From NCBI RefSeq assembly GCF_023715685.1, contig NZ_JAMBOQ010000002.1, positions 930,001-994,000 of the forward strand: a stretch of DNA of 64,000 nt. The letters are read 5' to 3'. Position 1 is the first letter of the stretch; each line of letters opens with the position of its first letter. This DNA comes from Priestia aryabhattai (lineage in GTDB: Bacteria > Bacillota > Bacilli > Bacillales > Bacillaceae_H). Under the pieces are notes generated by a model that did not search any database, was not told where the DNA came from, and saw only the letters and a list, made by a program, of their open reading frames with translations. Below are positions 1 to 8,156 of this stretch, piece after piece. Position numbers and translations under genes: made by a program.

Positions 1-2
1 TC

Positions 3-785
3 GCATTGGTAGGTCAGCGTAAAGTAGAAGAAATCAGCAAAATTGTTGAAAATCTTGGCGGGACTCCGCTTGTACGACCTGCACAAGGAACCATCTTTTT
101 AGATGACACACATTTAGAAGCAGACATTAAAGAACTTGTAAAAGGAAATTATGATTGGTTTATTTTTACGACAGGCGTCGGCACAGAAATTCTTTATAAA
201 ACGGCAGATAAGCTAGGGCTAGCTGACGAATTCCTTTCTTCTTTACAAGCAGCCAATATTGCTGCACGCGGGTATAAAACTGTAAATATGTTAAAAAAGC
301 TTGGAATTACTCCAACCGTTCGAGATGATGATGGAAGTACAGCAGGACTAGTCAGGGCCCTTCATTCGTTTTCTTTTGAAGGAAAACATGTAGCGCTTCA
401 GCTTCACGGAGACCCTGCACCAAAGTTGATTGACTTTCTTTCAAATCAAAAAGCCCAGTTTAAAGAGGTTTTACCGTATCAGCATATTCCTCCACAAGCA
501 GAAGTGATGGAACAGCTTATAAACGAATTAATAAGCGGAAAAATCGACGCAGTCAATTTCACAAGCGCTCCGCAGGCCCGCTTTTTATTTTCGTTTGCAA
601 GAGAATATGGGCAAGCTGATCATATTCGAGAACTCTTTGAAAGCTCTGTAGTAGCTGTGGCCGTTGGAAAAGTAACCGCTGCTGCTTTAAGAGAAGAAGG
701 AGTAGGCCGTATTGTTATTCCTGATCAAGAAAGAATGGGAAGCGCAATTGTAGCTTTAGAACATTATTATCAGCAGCGTGATTAA
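3..785 (+). CDS. Uroporphyrinogen-III synthase family protein (5' partial)
   Basis: HemD-type protein. The family cyclises hydroxymethylbilane to uroporphyrinogen III in tetrapyrrole synthesis, in the cytoplasm. The frame is open to the left edge, so the N-terminus lies outside the window; the TTG at 6 is probably not the start. Visible are the two-lobed HemD pattern, 'FTTGVGTEIL' near the start, 'LQLHGDPAPKL' in the middle, and 'VNFTSAPQARFLF' and 'VAVGKVTAAALREEGV' in the C-terminal lobe. It is followed by a strong terminator and no other haem gene is in view, so it may be a stand-alone HemD-like paralogue rather than the hem-operon copy. Confidence 0.85.
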   Translation, partial: ALVGQRKVEEISKIVENLGGTPLVRPAQGTIFLDDTHLEADIKELVKGNYDWFIFTTGVGTEILYKTADKLGLADEFLSSLQAANIAARGYKTVNMLKKLGITPTVRDDDGSTAGLVRALHSFSFEGKHVALQLHGDPAPKLIDFLSNQKAQFKEVLPYQHIPPQAEVMEQLINELISGKIDAVNFTSAPQARFLFSFAREYGQADHIRELFESSVVAVAVGKVTAAALREEGVGRIVIPDQERMGSAIVALEHYYQQRD

Positions 786-790
786 AAAAA

Positions 791-820
791 CCTTCTCGCC
801 TCACAGCGAGAAGGTTTTTT
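791..820 (+). terminator. Rho-independent terminator
   Basis: A 9-bp perfect stem (CCTTCTCGC/GCGAGAAGG) is followed by six T, directly after the HemD-like stop. Confidence 0.9.
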
Positions 821-988
821 GTATGACTTCATCCACATCTTGTCGAATATTGTTTATTAACTGCCTATCAACCTCTTTTTAAACACCTTCGAACGGGAAA
901 TAAAAATAGATTTGTTACTATTTTAGAAAATCATTTTCAAATATTGTAAAAACAGTAGAAAAAGGTGAATGTACATGCAAGCGTTAAA

Positions 989-1005
989 TGTTACATTACT
1001 GAAAT
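989..1005 (+). promoter_or_regulatory. Candidate WalR box upstream of cwlO
   Basis: TGTTAC-N5-TGAAAT matches the direct-repeat WalR motif (TGTWAH-N5-TGTWAH) with one mismatch in the second half. It lies about 45 bp upstream of a SigA -10 element. In B. subtilis cwlO is activated by WalR, so both placement and identity fit. The match was made by eye. Confidence 0.45.
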
Positions 1006-1045
1006 ACAATTGTAATATTGTTATTCTTTTTATCAACGTTTATCG

Positions 1046-1054
1046 TGGTATAAT
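1046..1054 (+). promoter_or_regulatory. Extended -10 SigA promoter of cwlO
   Basis: TGGTATAAT at 1046-1054 is an extended -10. The -35 region is poor, as is usual for an activator-dependent promoter. It predicts a leader of roughly 135 nt before the TTG start. In B. subtilis the cwlO mRNA also has a long and unstable leader. Confidence 0.5.
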
Positions 1055-1194
1055 TTTCGTAGATTTTCATTAGCAGATTTAGCTATTTATCGACAAATAC
1101 AGTTAACTTTACATAAATTGTCAGACTTTTATACATATTGATACATAATTAGAAATTACTAGTTTAACAGAGCGAGAAAGTGGAGGAATTCATA

Positions 1195-2535
1195 TTGAAA
1201 AAGAAAATGCTTTTACTTAACACAACGGTTTTATTAGGTCTGGGAGGAGTTTTATCAACTCCAGCCTATGCCTCTACCATTCAGGATATGGAATCACAGA
1301 AATCTCAAATTCAAAATCAGCGCCAAGATGTGCAATCTAACATCAAAGCAGCTTCTGATGAATTGACACGCCTTCAAGCAGAACAAGATCAAATGAAAGC
1401 ACAGCTTGAGCGATTAACATTAGCAGAAGAAGAAAATAATAAAAAAGCCCAAAAAACAGAAGTAGATATTAAAGAAACGTCTAAACAAGTGGACCAGCTT
1501 GAAAAAGAAATTAAGCTGCTTCAAGAAAAACTTGAAAAGCGAAATGATATTTTAAAAGATCGTGCACGTTCCCTGCAAGAAAGCGGCGGTAATGTAGAGT
1601 ACTTACAAGTTTTACTTGGTTCTTCAAGCTTCAGTGATTTTGTAGACCGCGCGCTAGCTGTTTCCACTATTGTAGATGCAGACCGTGATATTTTAAAAGA
1701 AACAAAAAATATGCAAGATGAATTAAAAACAAAACAAGCAGATGTTAAATCTAAGCTAGCTAGCTTAGAAGACATGAAAGCAGAACTGGATGAAATGACT
1801 GTTCAGCTAGCAGCTCAAAAGAAACAAAAAGATACATTGGCAAAAGAACTAAAAGATAAAGAAGCAAAAAATGAAGAATTAAAAGCTTCTCTACAAGCAA
1901 AAGACAGCTCTCTTGCAAATGAACAGTCTACGCTTGAACAAAATATTAAAGACCAAAAAGCTGCGGAAGAAGCAGCAAGAAAAGCAGCTGAACAAGCGGC
2001 TAAAGAGGCAGCTAAGAAAGCAGCCGAACAAGCTCAAAAAGCAGCGGCTGTACCAGCTGAAAAAGCGGATTCGTCTTCTGCTAAGGAAGCAGCGCCAAAA
2101 GCAAGCAGCAATGATGTTGCACCGACAAGCGCTCCGGCTCCAAAAGCTAGCAACGTCGTAACGGTAGGAAACCGCTGGATTGGAAACTCTGCTTATGTAT
2201 TTGGCGGAGGACGCAGCCACTCTGATATTAACCACGGTTTATTTGACTGCTCGTCATTTGTACACTGGGCATATGCTCAAGTAGGCATTAACCTTGGGCC
2301 TCTTGGATCTGTAAGTACAGAAACGTTAAAACATGCTGGAACACAAGTGTCTTCTAGTCAAATGCAGCCTGGAGATCTTGTTTTCTTCGATACATATAAA
2401 AAAGATGGCCACGTTGGTATTTATGTAGGAGGCGGCAAGTTCATCGGTGCTCAAAGCTCAACGGGTGTTGCAATCGCAAACATGAGCAGCGGCTACTGGA
2501 AAGCTCATTTCAACGGACGCGTAGTTCGTATTTAA
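1195..2535 (+). CDS. cwlO: Peptidoglycan DL-endopeptidase CwlO
   Basis: Secreted cell-wall hydrolase that cuts the D-Glu to diaminopimelate bond of stem peptides during cylindrical growth. The TTG at 1195 is the likely start: GGAGG at 1182-1186 sits 8 nt before it, while the upstream GTG at 1180 has no SD. The 446-residue protein has a signal peptide (to about residue 27, ending AYA), a long coiled coil (about 30-260), an Ala/Lys-rich linker, and a C-terminal NlpC/P60 domain with catalytic Cys352 (FDCSSF) and His406 (DGHVGIY). In B. subtilis the coiled coil is regulated by FtsEX, and expression depends on WalR; a WalR-like box lies upstream. Monocistronic, closed by a terminator. Confidence 0.93.
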   Translation: MKKKMLLLNTTVLLGLGGVLSTPAYASTIQDMESQKSQIQNQRQDVQSNIKAASDELTRLQAEQDQMKAQLERLTLAEEENNKKAQKTEVDIKETSKQVDQLEKEIKLLQEKLEKRNDILKDRARSLQESGGNVEYLQVLLGSSSFSDFVDRALAVSTIVDADRDILKETKNMQDELKTKQADVKSKLASLEDMKAELDEMTVQLAAQKKQKDTLAKELKDKEAKNEELKASLQAKDSSLANEQSTLEQNIKDQKAAEEAARKAAEQAAKEAAKKAAEQAQKAAAVPAEKADSSSAKEAAPKASSNDVAPTSAPAPKASNVVTVGNRWIGNSAYVFGGGRSHSDINHGLFDCSSFVHWAYAQVGINLGPLGSVSTETLKHAGTQVSSSQMQPGDLVFFDTYKKDGHVGIYVGGGKFIGAQSSTGVAIANMSSGYWKAHFNGRVVRI

Positions 2536-2550
2536 TAGGGTATAGTAAAA

Positions 2551-2582
2551 AGAAAACATCCAATTTGGATGTTTTCTTTTTA
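2551..2582 (+). terminator. Rho-independent terminator of cwlO
   Basis: An 11-bp perfect stem (AGAAAACATCC and its complement) with a 5-nt loop runs into a T tract. Confidence 0.9.
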
Positions 2583-2603
2583 CATTGTGAGGAGCGTATC
2601 ATT

Positions 2604-3116
2604 ATGAATTCTATTTTTGATCATATACAACCTAACTTAGATATTTTATTTGTAGGTTTTAATCCAAGCATCCGTTCCGGTGAAACGGGGCATCATTTTG
2701 CTAATCCAACCAATCGTTTCTGGACAATTCTTCATAAAGCAGGTTTGACAGATCGTAAATACCATCCGGAGGAAGATCACTCGCTGCTGCAGCTAGGATA
2801 CGGTTTAACAAATATTGTAGAGCGTCCTACAAAGGCAGCTGATGAGATTACAAAAGAAGAATATGCAGAAGGCAGAGAAATCTTAAAGAAAAAAATAGCT
2901 ACATATACGCCTAAAATCGTTTGTTTTGTTGGAAAAGGTGTCTATCAACAGTACAGCAGACGTAAGCAAGTAAAGTGGGGCAAACAAGAAGAATCGATGG
3001 TATCAGGAATAATGGACTTTGTTGCCCCGTCTTCAAGCGGGCTCGTTCGAATGAAAGTAGATGAAGTAGTCGCTATTTATGCAGAGCTTCCAAAGTTACT
3101 GCGTACATTAAAATAG
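2604..3116 (+). CDS. mug: G/U mismatch-specific DNA glycosylase (Mug/TDG family)
   Basis: Removes uracil or thymine mispaired with guanine, and damaged bases such as ethenocytosine, starting base-excision repair in the cytoplasm. The family motif GFNPS is followed by HHFANPTNRFW (residues about 14-38), and a loop with VAPSSSG near residue 140 is typical of the second active-site motif. The ATG at 2604 is chosen because GTGAGGAG sits about 10 nt upstream; the longer reading from 2565 would begin inside the preceding terminator. The 170-residue length fits the family. It is convergent with the next gene and shares its terminator. Confidence 0.92.
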   Translation: MNSIFDHIQPNLDILFVGFNPSIRSGETGHHFANPTNRFWTILHKAGLTDRKYHPEEDHSLLQLGYGLTNIVERPTKAADEITKEEYAEGREILKKKIATYTPKIVCFVGKGVYQQYSRRKQVKWGKQEESMVSGIMDFVAPSSSGLVRMKVDEVVAIYAELPKLLRTLK

Positions 3117-3140
3117 AGAAAGCTTTAAGGCTTTCTCTAT
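3113..3140. terminator. Bidirectional terminator overlapping two stop codons
   Basis: An 11-bp perfect stem (ATAGAGAAAGC/GCTTTCTCTAT) with a 6-nt loop contains the mug stop codon and reaches the stop of the convergent phosphoesterase gene. Confidence 0.85.
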
Positions 3141-4246
3141 TTTGTAAATGAAATATCAATTTGAATAATTTCTGATCTGCTTCCAATTCGAAGCGGAGGG
3201 CCCCAAAAGCCAAACCCTGAAGAGACAATGGTGTGTAGTTGATTATTTTGCTTGTAGCCCCAATCAATTTCAAATAACCGCTTTGTAATCAAATGATTAG
3301 GTGCCATTTGCCCTCTGTGAGTATGGCCGCACAAAAGCAAATCTACTCCCGCTTGTTCAGCTTCTTTTAAAGCAAGCGGCTGATGATCCATTGCAATGAC
3401 CGGAAGAGAACGATCCGTTTCACTCGCTAAATCGAAAAAGCTGTCTCGGTTTTTATCCGTCTTGTCTTTTCTTCCTATTAAATACAAGCTATCACCTATG
3501 TTTAACACTTCATCCATTAAAATAGGAATGTTCATTTCTTTCATTCTTTCCACAAACTGAGGGATCTTCCCGCCGTAATACTCATGGTTTCCCAAAATTC
3601 CATATGTGCCTAAAGGCGCTTTAAGCTGTTTCATCATATAATCCATTTCTTTTTTAAAGAATACTTGGGGATCATCGTCAATAATATCTCCAGGGAGTAA
3701 AATAAGATCCGGCTGTATCTTTTGTACATGAGTGATTAACCGCTGCAAATGTTTTTTGCCGGACAATGTGCCAAAGTGCATATCAGATGCTACGGCAATG
3801 CGAAGGTTTTTCCGATTCGTCTTTTTAGCAAGCGAAATCGTGTATTTCCTTACCACAGGACTGTAAGCATTATACGTACCGTAAGCAAAAATGAGTAAAA
3901 AAGCCGCAATTATGAAAAATCCGATTGAGTCGATAGCTGTAGAAAGCGAAGCGCCTAGAAGAGTGAGAATATATACGGCTAGATTACTTATAGGAAGCAA
4001 AAGAACCGAATATTGAATAAATCCTAACCAGTACGATCCCATAATTTTAAATATGCTGACTTGTTGAAACGCACGGCTGATGATAAAGGAATAAGCAAAA
4101 AACACAACGATCACTGTAAGAATCCATTTATTCTCCACTTCAAACATTGTGTGAAGCCACACCCAAGCGTTCCATCCGATGTACAGAACGAATAAATTAT
4201 ATAAAATAACAACTAAAATAGACCTTACTAACACACTTACTTTCAT
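3137..4246 (-). CDS. Membrane-anchored metallophosphoesterase (YkoQ/YkuE-like)
   Basis: 369 residues. The N-terminal half has about four transmembrane helices (about 7-30, 40-60, 68-95, 100-120). The C-terminal half is a calcineurin-type phosphoesterase with the full dimetal motif set: DMHFG (about 152), GDIIDD (about 184), GNHEY (about 219), MDHQP (about 286) and GHTHRGQ (about 307). The active site is expected in the cytoplasm at the membrane. The substrate is unknown; relatives act on phospholipids, lipid pyrophosphates or nucleotides. The ATG is preceded by AGAGGTTA. The architecture resembles B. subtilis YkoQ, but orthology was not tested. Confidence 0.85.
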   Translation of the reverse strand: MKVSVLVRSILVVILYNLFVLYIGWNAWVWLHTMFEVENKWILTVIVVFFAYSFIISRAFQQVSIFKIMGSYWLGFIQYSVLLLPISNLAVYILTLLGASLSTAIDSIGFFIIAAFLLIFAYGTYNAYSPVVRKYTISLAKKTNRKNLRIAVASDMHFGTLSGKKHLQRLITHVQKIQPDLILLPGDIIDDDPQVFFKKEMDYMMKQLKAPLGTYGILGNHEYYGGKIPQFVERMKEMNIPILMDEVLNIGDSLYLIGRKDKTDKNRDSFFDLASETDRSLPVIAMDHQPLALKEAEQAGVDLLLCGHTHRGQMAPNHLITKRLFEIDWGYKQNNQLHTIVSSGFGFWGPPLRIGSRSEIIQIDISFTK

Positions 4247-4356
4247 ACGCTAACCTCTTTTCTTTCATCCGTAATTCCACTATAGCTCATTTTTATTGCT
4301 TCAACAAAATTTTATCTCTTCTTCTCATCAATAAAATTTTTGCTTGTCGCACAAAC

Positions 4357-4391
4357 GAAAAAACACACCTATAAAACAGGTGTGTTTTTTT
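4357..4391. terminator. Terminator between convergent or adjacent genes
   Basis: AAACACACCT/AGGTGTGTTT stem with T and A tracts on both sides. It serves the HesB-like gene on the minus strand. Confidence 0.85.
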
Positions 4392-4394
4392 GTA

Positions 4395-4694
4395 TTAATG
4401 ATGGTGATGCGCGTGATGAAGGCTGCTAATCACAAATTCAGGCTCTGGAACATGGAAATATTGAATCCATACGCCTTCTAAAAATTTCTCGCGTTTATCT
4501 AAAATAATATCGATATCTTTATCCGTTTTTACGATTTCATCATGTTCAGTCGGTGTATCGAATTTCCAATCGTAATGTGCGTGATCACCGTGATCTATGG
4601 TCACATATACACGAATCATTTTTCCTTGACCTTCTGGGCTAGCCAATGCATTTTTTAACACTTTCGCTGCATTTCGGTTAATTTTTACTTCCAT
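4395..4694 (-). CDS. HesB/YneR-like iron-sulfur cluster biosynthesis domain protein
   Basis: 99 residues resembling the IscA/HesB fold (KINRNAAKVLKNAL at the start, then IRVYVTIDHGDHAHYDW). It has no cysteine at all, so the CxnCGC metal site of true A-type scaffold proteins is absent, as in the HesB-like (YneR) subfamily. The C-terminus is a histidine cluster (HHAHHHH). The role is unknown; the His tail and the internal HGDHAHYD stretch could bind metal, which is inference. Transcribed alone. Confidence 0.7.
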   Translation of the reverse strand: MEVKINRNAAKVLKNALASPEGQGKMIRVYVTIDHGDHAHYDWKFDTPTEHDEIVKTDKDIDIILDKREKFLEGVWIQYFHVPEPEFVISSLHHAHHHH

Positions 4695-4851
4695 TTCGAA
4701 AACTCCATTCTGTAACTTAGTATGTAAAGTATTTTCGCAAACTTAAACGAAAAAGAGAAATTTTTTGCCTGAAGTTTTTTGTAGGGTTGCTTCATTCCAA
4801 CGTAATACGCTACACTACACCATAAATGAACGAAAAAGGAGCGTATGATGA

Positions 4852-5351
4852 ATGAAGATTGTTATTTTAGGTGACACTCATATTCCAAAGAGAGCGAAAC
4901 ATTTTCCAAAAAGACTCCTAGCCGAACTGAAAACAGCTGATGCTATTATTCATACTGGGGATTTTCAAACGATAGATGTATACAATGAACTGCGCGTTTT
5001 TGCTCCTGTACACGGCGTGATTGGAAATGTAGACAGTGAAGAGCTTCAGCAAGTACTTCCATATTCATTACTTCTTCCGTTTGATGATGTTACTATTGGT
5101 ATAACCCACGGTCATGGCAAAGGAAAAACGACTGAAAAACGTGCGCTCGGGGCATTTGAACATCAAGAAGTGGACGCAGTAATTTTGGTCATTCTCACAT
5201 TCCTGTTCATAAACAAATTGGTGATATTACGTTGTTTAATCCAGGTTCCGCTACTGACAAGCGGCGTGAAAAGCAATTTTCGTTTGGACTACTGTACATA
5301 CAAAAAAACACGCTGCATTTTGAACATGTTTTTTATGATTCTAAAGACTAA
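4852..5351 (+). pseudogene. YfcE/MJ0936-type metallophosphoesterase, frameshifted
   Basis: Reads as a small phosphodiesterase: GDTHIP at the N-terminus, HTGDF near residue 38, GNVDS near 58 and THGHG near 85. At about 5181-5188 the run after GTAA has four T where five are needed. Restoring one T gives the missing metal-binding FGHSHIPVHKQIG and FNPGSATDKRR, then a stop at 5349-5351, for a normal product of about 166 residues. As written, the frame runs on into unrelated residues to 5454. One lesion in a homopolymer may be a sequencing error rather than real inactivation. The SD AAGGAG lies before the ATG. Confidence 0.8.
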
Positions 5352-5374
5352 AACAAGAGCGGACTCTTGTTTTA
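5350..5374. terminator. Terminator after the phosphoesterase gene
   Basis: AAAACAAGAG/CTCTTGTTTT perfect stem with a 4-nt loop, starting inside the restored stop codon. Confidence 0.75.
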
Positions 5375-5380
5375 GCATTT

Positions 5381-5605
5381 TTACGTTGTATGGTCTAAAT
5401 GAGCAATATATTCGTGAAGCTTATTTTCTTCGTAATCATTTAAGTCATGCATAGGAATAACCTGCTGAGTTTGAGGATCCGTTCCTCTTACTTCTGCAAT
5501 TTTGACTCCTTCTTTATAGATATTAAAAATATCTTTTTCTTCTCCGCGCTGAACCTTTTCTTTTTCAAACATTGAAAAAGACTTGCTGTTTTTACTTTCT
5601 TCCAT
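5381..5605 (-). CDS. Small hypothetical protein
   Basis: 74 residues, charged, no membrane segment and no domain I recognise (contains EKDIFNIYKEGVKIAEVRG and HDLNDYEENKLHEYI). The ATG at 5605 is preferred over the GTG at 5614 because AGGTGA lies 6-7 nt upstream of it. It is convergent with the frameshifted phosphoesterase gene. Confidence 0.65.
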   Translation of the reverse strand: MEESKNSKSFSMFEKEKVQRGEEKDIFNIYKEGVKIAEVRGTDPQTQQVIPMHDLNDYEENKLHEYIAHLDHTT

Positions 5606-5678
5606 TAAAATCACCTACTTTTTTTATCATACTCTTATCTTTTCACACCCATTGTTAATTATGTATACACTCGATGAC

Positions 5679-5705
5679 TAAAGGAATATGAAGTCTTGCC
5701 GATAG
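5679..5705 (+). promoter_or_regulatory. SigD (flagellar/chemotaxis) promoter
   Basis: TAAA at 5679-5682, exactly 15 nt, then GCCGATAG at 5698-5705. This matches the SigD consensus TAAA-N15-GCCGATAT except for the last base. It stands directly before a chemoreceptor gene, the expected regulon member, and fixes transcription start near 5712. Confidence 0.9.
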
Positions 5706-5758
5706 AAAGGAAGTGCACGATCACTTTTAACTACAGAGAGAGAGAGAGGCTACATAGC

Positions 5759-7741
5759 ATGGAGAGAGTAAGAAAAAAAAGGTCCCTTAATAACTTTAAG
5801 ACAAAACTGGTGCTAGCATTTGCAGCGATCTTATTAGTGCCATCTGTTATGATAGGTGTATCAGCTTACATAACAGCGAAACATGAAATTGAAAATGAAA
5901 TTATCAACACAGCACAGCAAAATGTACAGTCCATTAATTCAGTAATTGACGATACCATTGAACCAAAAATTCATGATGTAGAGTTTTTTGCGTCCGTGGT
6001 GAATAACGAGCGCTACAATGAAAAAGATATGGCTACTTTAAGAAAAGACTTTAACTTATATGCTTCTCTTCATCCAGAAGCCATCAGCATTTTTACAGGA
6101 AATCAGCAGGGGAAGTTTATTCAATCGCCTAAAAAAGTGACACAAGCAGGCTATGATCCCAGAAAACGAGATTGGTACAAGCTAGCCATGCAAAACAAAG
6201 GAAAAACAGTTGTCACTGAACCTTATCCATCAGCCTCTACAGGGCAGACAGTTATTACTGTAGCAAAAACAACTGCGGATGGTACCGGAGTTATTGCTTT
6301 AAATTTAGATATAAGCCGCATCAATAAAGCTGTCAATAAAGTGAAAATTGGAGAAAAAGGATATCCATTTCTTTTAGATGGAGAAAGAAAATATATTGTT
6401 CATCCTACAGAAAAAGCAGGTACAAAAGCTACACAATCTCTTTTTGACCAACTTTATGCAAAGAGTTCCGGATCTTTTGAATATACCTTTAACGGTGATG
6501 AAAAAAAGATGGTTTTTACCACAAATAAAACAACGAACTGGAAAGTTGCAGGTACTATGTATTCATCAGAAGTGAGTGAAGCAGCACAGCCTATATTCTC
6601 CAAAACGCTATTCATTATCATAGTTTGTCTGATAATCGGGAGTCTTACCATTTTTGTGGTGTTGCAATCAATCATTAAACCGCTCAAACAGCTTAAGAAT
6701 CAGGCTCTGCGCGTCAGTGAAGGAGATCTGACAACAGCGATTACCGTCAATTCAAAGGATGAAATCGGTGAATTAGGGTATGCTTTTAGTCAGATGCAAA
6801 ACAATCTTCGCACATTAATTCAAAATGTTGAAATGAGTACAGAACAAGTCGCTGCTTCTTCAGAAGAACTCACGGCCAGCTCACAACAAACGAGCGCTGC
6901 GACTGAACAAGTATCAGTTGTGATTCAAGAAGTGGCTTCTAGTGCTGAAAAGCAAACGGCTGTTATTGACCAAAATGCAGCTTCTTTAGATGAGATTGTA
7001 CAAGGAGTTTATACGATTGCTCAGCGTACAGAAACCGTTTCTCAGCTATCAAGTCACAAGACATCTGAAGCTGTAGAAGGCGGAAAAGCTGTGAGAGAAA
7101 CGGTGGAACAAATGGAATCCATTTCTCAATCCGTCGAGCTATCTAATACAACTATTCGTACTTTGTTTCAACGTTCAAAAGAAGTTGGAACAATTTTAGA
7201 AGTAATCAGCGGTATCGCTGCTCAAACAAATTTACTAGCCTTAAATGCTGCAATCGAAGCGGCACGAGCTGGGGAACATGGAAAAGGGTTTTCTGTTGTG
7301 GCAGCGGAAGTAAGAAAGCTAGCAGAACAATCACAAGCGTCCGCGTCTCAAATTTCTGAGCTTATTCAAGCTATTCAACAAGATACCCAGGAATCTGTAC
7401 ATACAATGGAGCAAGTAACAAACAAAGTTGAAGAAGGACTAACAATTTCACAAACAGCTATTCAAAAGTTCGAACAAATTCTAAGCAGTATGAATGAAAC
7501 GACTCCGCAAGTAGAAGAAGTCGCTGCGGTTGCTCAGCAAATTTCAGCAGCCGTTGAAGAAGTGGCTCGTACAGCGGGTGAAATAGCGATCCTTGCTAAA
7601 GGAAATGCAGCTACATCTGAAGAAGTGGCTGCATCTACTGAAGAACAGCTGGCTTCAATGAAAGAAATTGCTGTTTCCGCACAATCTCTGTCTCAAATGG
7701 CAGAACAATTAACAGTGCTCATCAGCAAATTTAATTTGTAA
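5759..7741 (+). CDS. Methyl-accepting chemotaxis protein (dCache-HAMP-MA)
   Basis: Transmembrane chemoreceptor that passes ligand binding to CheA/CheW. The 660 residues show TM1 (about 17-38), an extracellular dCache-type sensor (about 40-275, with DPRKRDWYK and [13 protein letters not shown]), TM2 (about 280-302), HAMP, and a long signalling domain with the conserved hairpin tip [18 protein letters not shown] and methylation-helix EE/QQ patterns. The ATG at 5759 is chosen because the SigD promoter would start transcription near 5712, excluding the longer frame from 5696; the SD is the purine-rich GAGAGAGG. Closest in layout to B. subtilis McpA/McpB/TlpA/TlpB, but ligand and orthologue are not determinable by eye. 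Confidence 0.93.
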   Translation: MERVRKKRSLNNFKTKLVLAFAAILLVPSVMIGVSAYITAKHEIENEIINTAQQNVQSINSVIDDTIEPKIHDVEFFASVVNNERYNEKDMATLRKDFNLYASLHPEAISIFTGNQQGKFIQSPKKVTQAGYDPRKRDWYKLAMQNKGKTVVTEPYPSASTGQTVITVAKTTADGTGVIALNLDISRINKAVNKVKIGEKGYPFLLDGERKYIVHPTEKAGTKATQSLFDQLYAKSSGSFEYTFNGDEKKMVFTTNKTTNWKVAGTMYSSEVSEAAQPIFSKTLFIIIVCLIIGSLTIFVVLQSIIKPLKQLKNQALRVSEGDLTTAITVNSKDEIGELGYAFSQMQNNLRTLIQNVEMSTEQVAASSEELTASSQQTSAATEQVSVVIQEVASSAEKQTAVIDQNAASLDEIVQGVYTIAQRTETVSQLSSHKTSEAVEGGKAVRETVEQMESISQSVELSNTTIRTLFQRSKEVGTILEVISGIAAQTNLLALNAAIEAARAGEHGKGFSVVAAEVRKLAEQSQASASQISELIQAIQQDTQESVHTMEQVTNKVEEGLTISQTAIQKFEQILSSMNETTPQVEEVAAVAQQISAAVEEVARTAGEIAILAKGNAATSEEVAASTEEQLASMKEIAVSAQSLSQMAEQLTVLISKFNL

Positions 7742-7820
7742 ACTTTCGTCAAATCGTCATAGACCTCTTTTATATTGGAAAAAGTAGAACATACACATAT
7801 GAAAGAGGTGACAGTATCTG

Positions 7821-7958
7821 ATGGAGCAAACAAAAATGACCTTTGAGCCAGCTTCAATTAACGATGATATGCATGCGAAGCTAAAACAGCTAGAAGAGCA
7901 GTTCCAACAAACGTTAGGAAAAAGAGTAGCTTTAGTTGCATACGAAGCTGAAAAATAA
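7821..7958 (+). CDS. Small hypothetical protein, 45 residues
   Basis: Starts MEQTKMTFEPASI and ends LVAYEAEK, a soluble, mostly helical small protein. AGAGGTG lies about 10 nt before the ATG and a very strong terminator follows the stop. I do not recognise a family. Position after the receptor gene may mean read-through, but no promoter was identified. Confidence 0.6.
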   Translation: MEQTKMTFEPASINDDMHAKLKQLEEQFQQTLGKRVALVAYEAEK

Positions 7959-7960
7959 AG

Positions 7961-8003
7961 AAACAAAAAAAGAAAAGACACTAGGTCTTTTCTTTTTTTG
8001 TTT
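7961..8003. terminator. Strong bidirectional terminator
   Basis: A 19-bp perfect inverted repeat with a 5-nt loop; the stem itself ends in A and T tracts. Confidence 0.92.
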
Positions 8004-8062
8004 CAATAAGGTTGAAATACATTAAATTATAAATATTTTTTACATGCTTTCTCAAAAAAAGT

Positions 8063-8127
8063 AGTGAAATAGTGTAAAATTACACTTTATTAGTGTTATT
8101 TCACTTTTTATATGGTATAATTTCACA
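8063..8127 (+). promoter_or_regulatory. Promoter with repeated operator half-sites before yitY
   Basis: Extended -10 TGGTATAAT at 8113-8121. Around it are AGTGAAAT (8063-8070), the palindrome AGTGTAA-AA-TTACACT (8071-8086), ATTTCACT (8098-8105) and another ATTTCAC overlapping the -10 (about 8119-8126). Such clustered inverted half-sites suggest a repressor operator. The regulator is unknown. Confidence 0.5.
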
Positions 8128-8156
8128 GAAATAAAGAAAGGAGCTTACGGTTTATA

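Noticed and set aside
6..8. TTG at 6 as the start of the uroporphyrinogen-III synthase gene
   Set aside because: The frame is open to the window edge and the protein lacks the usual N-terminal strand, so the gene is truncated by the window.
1891..2235. Minus-strand ORF inside cwlO
   Set aside because: Lies opposite the low-complexity Ala/Lys linker; no SD; shadow of coding bias.
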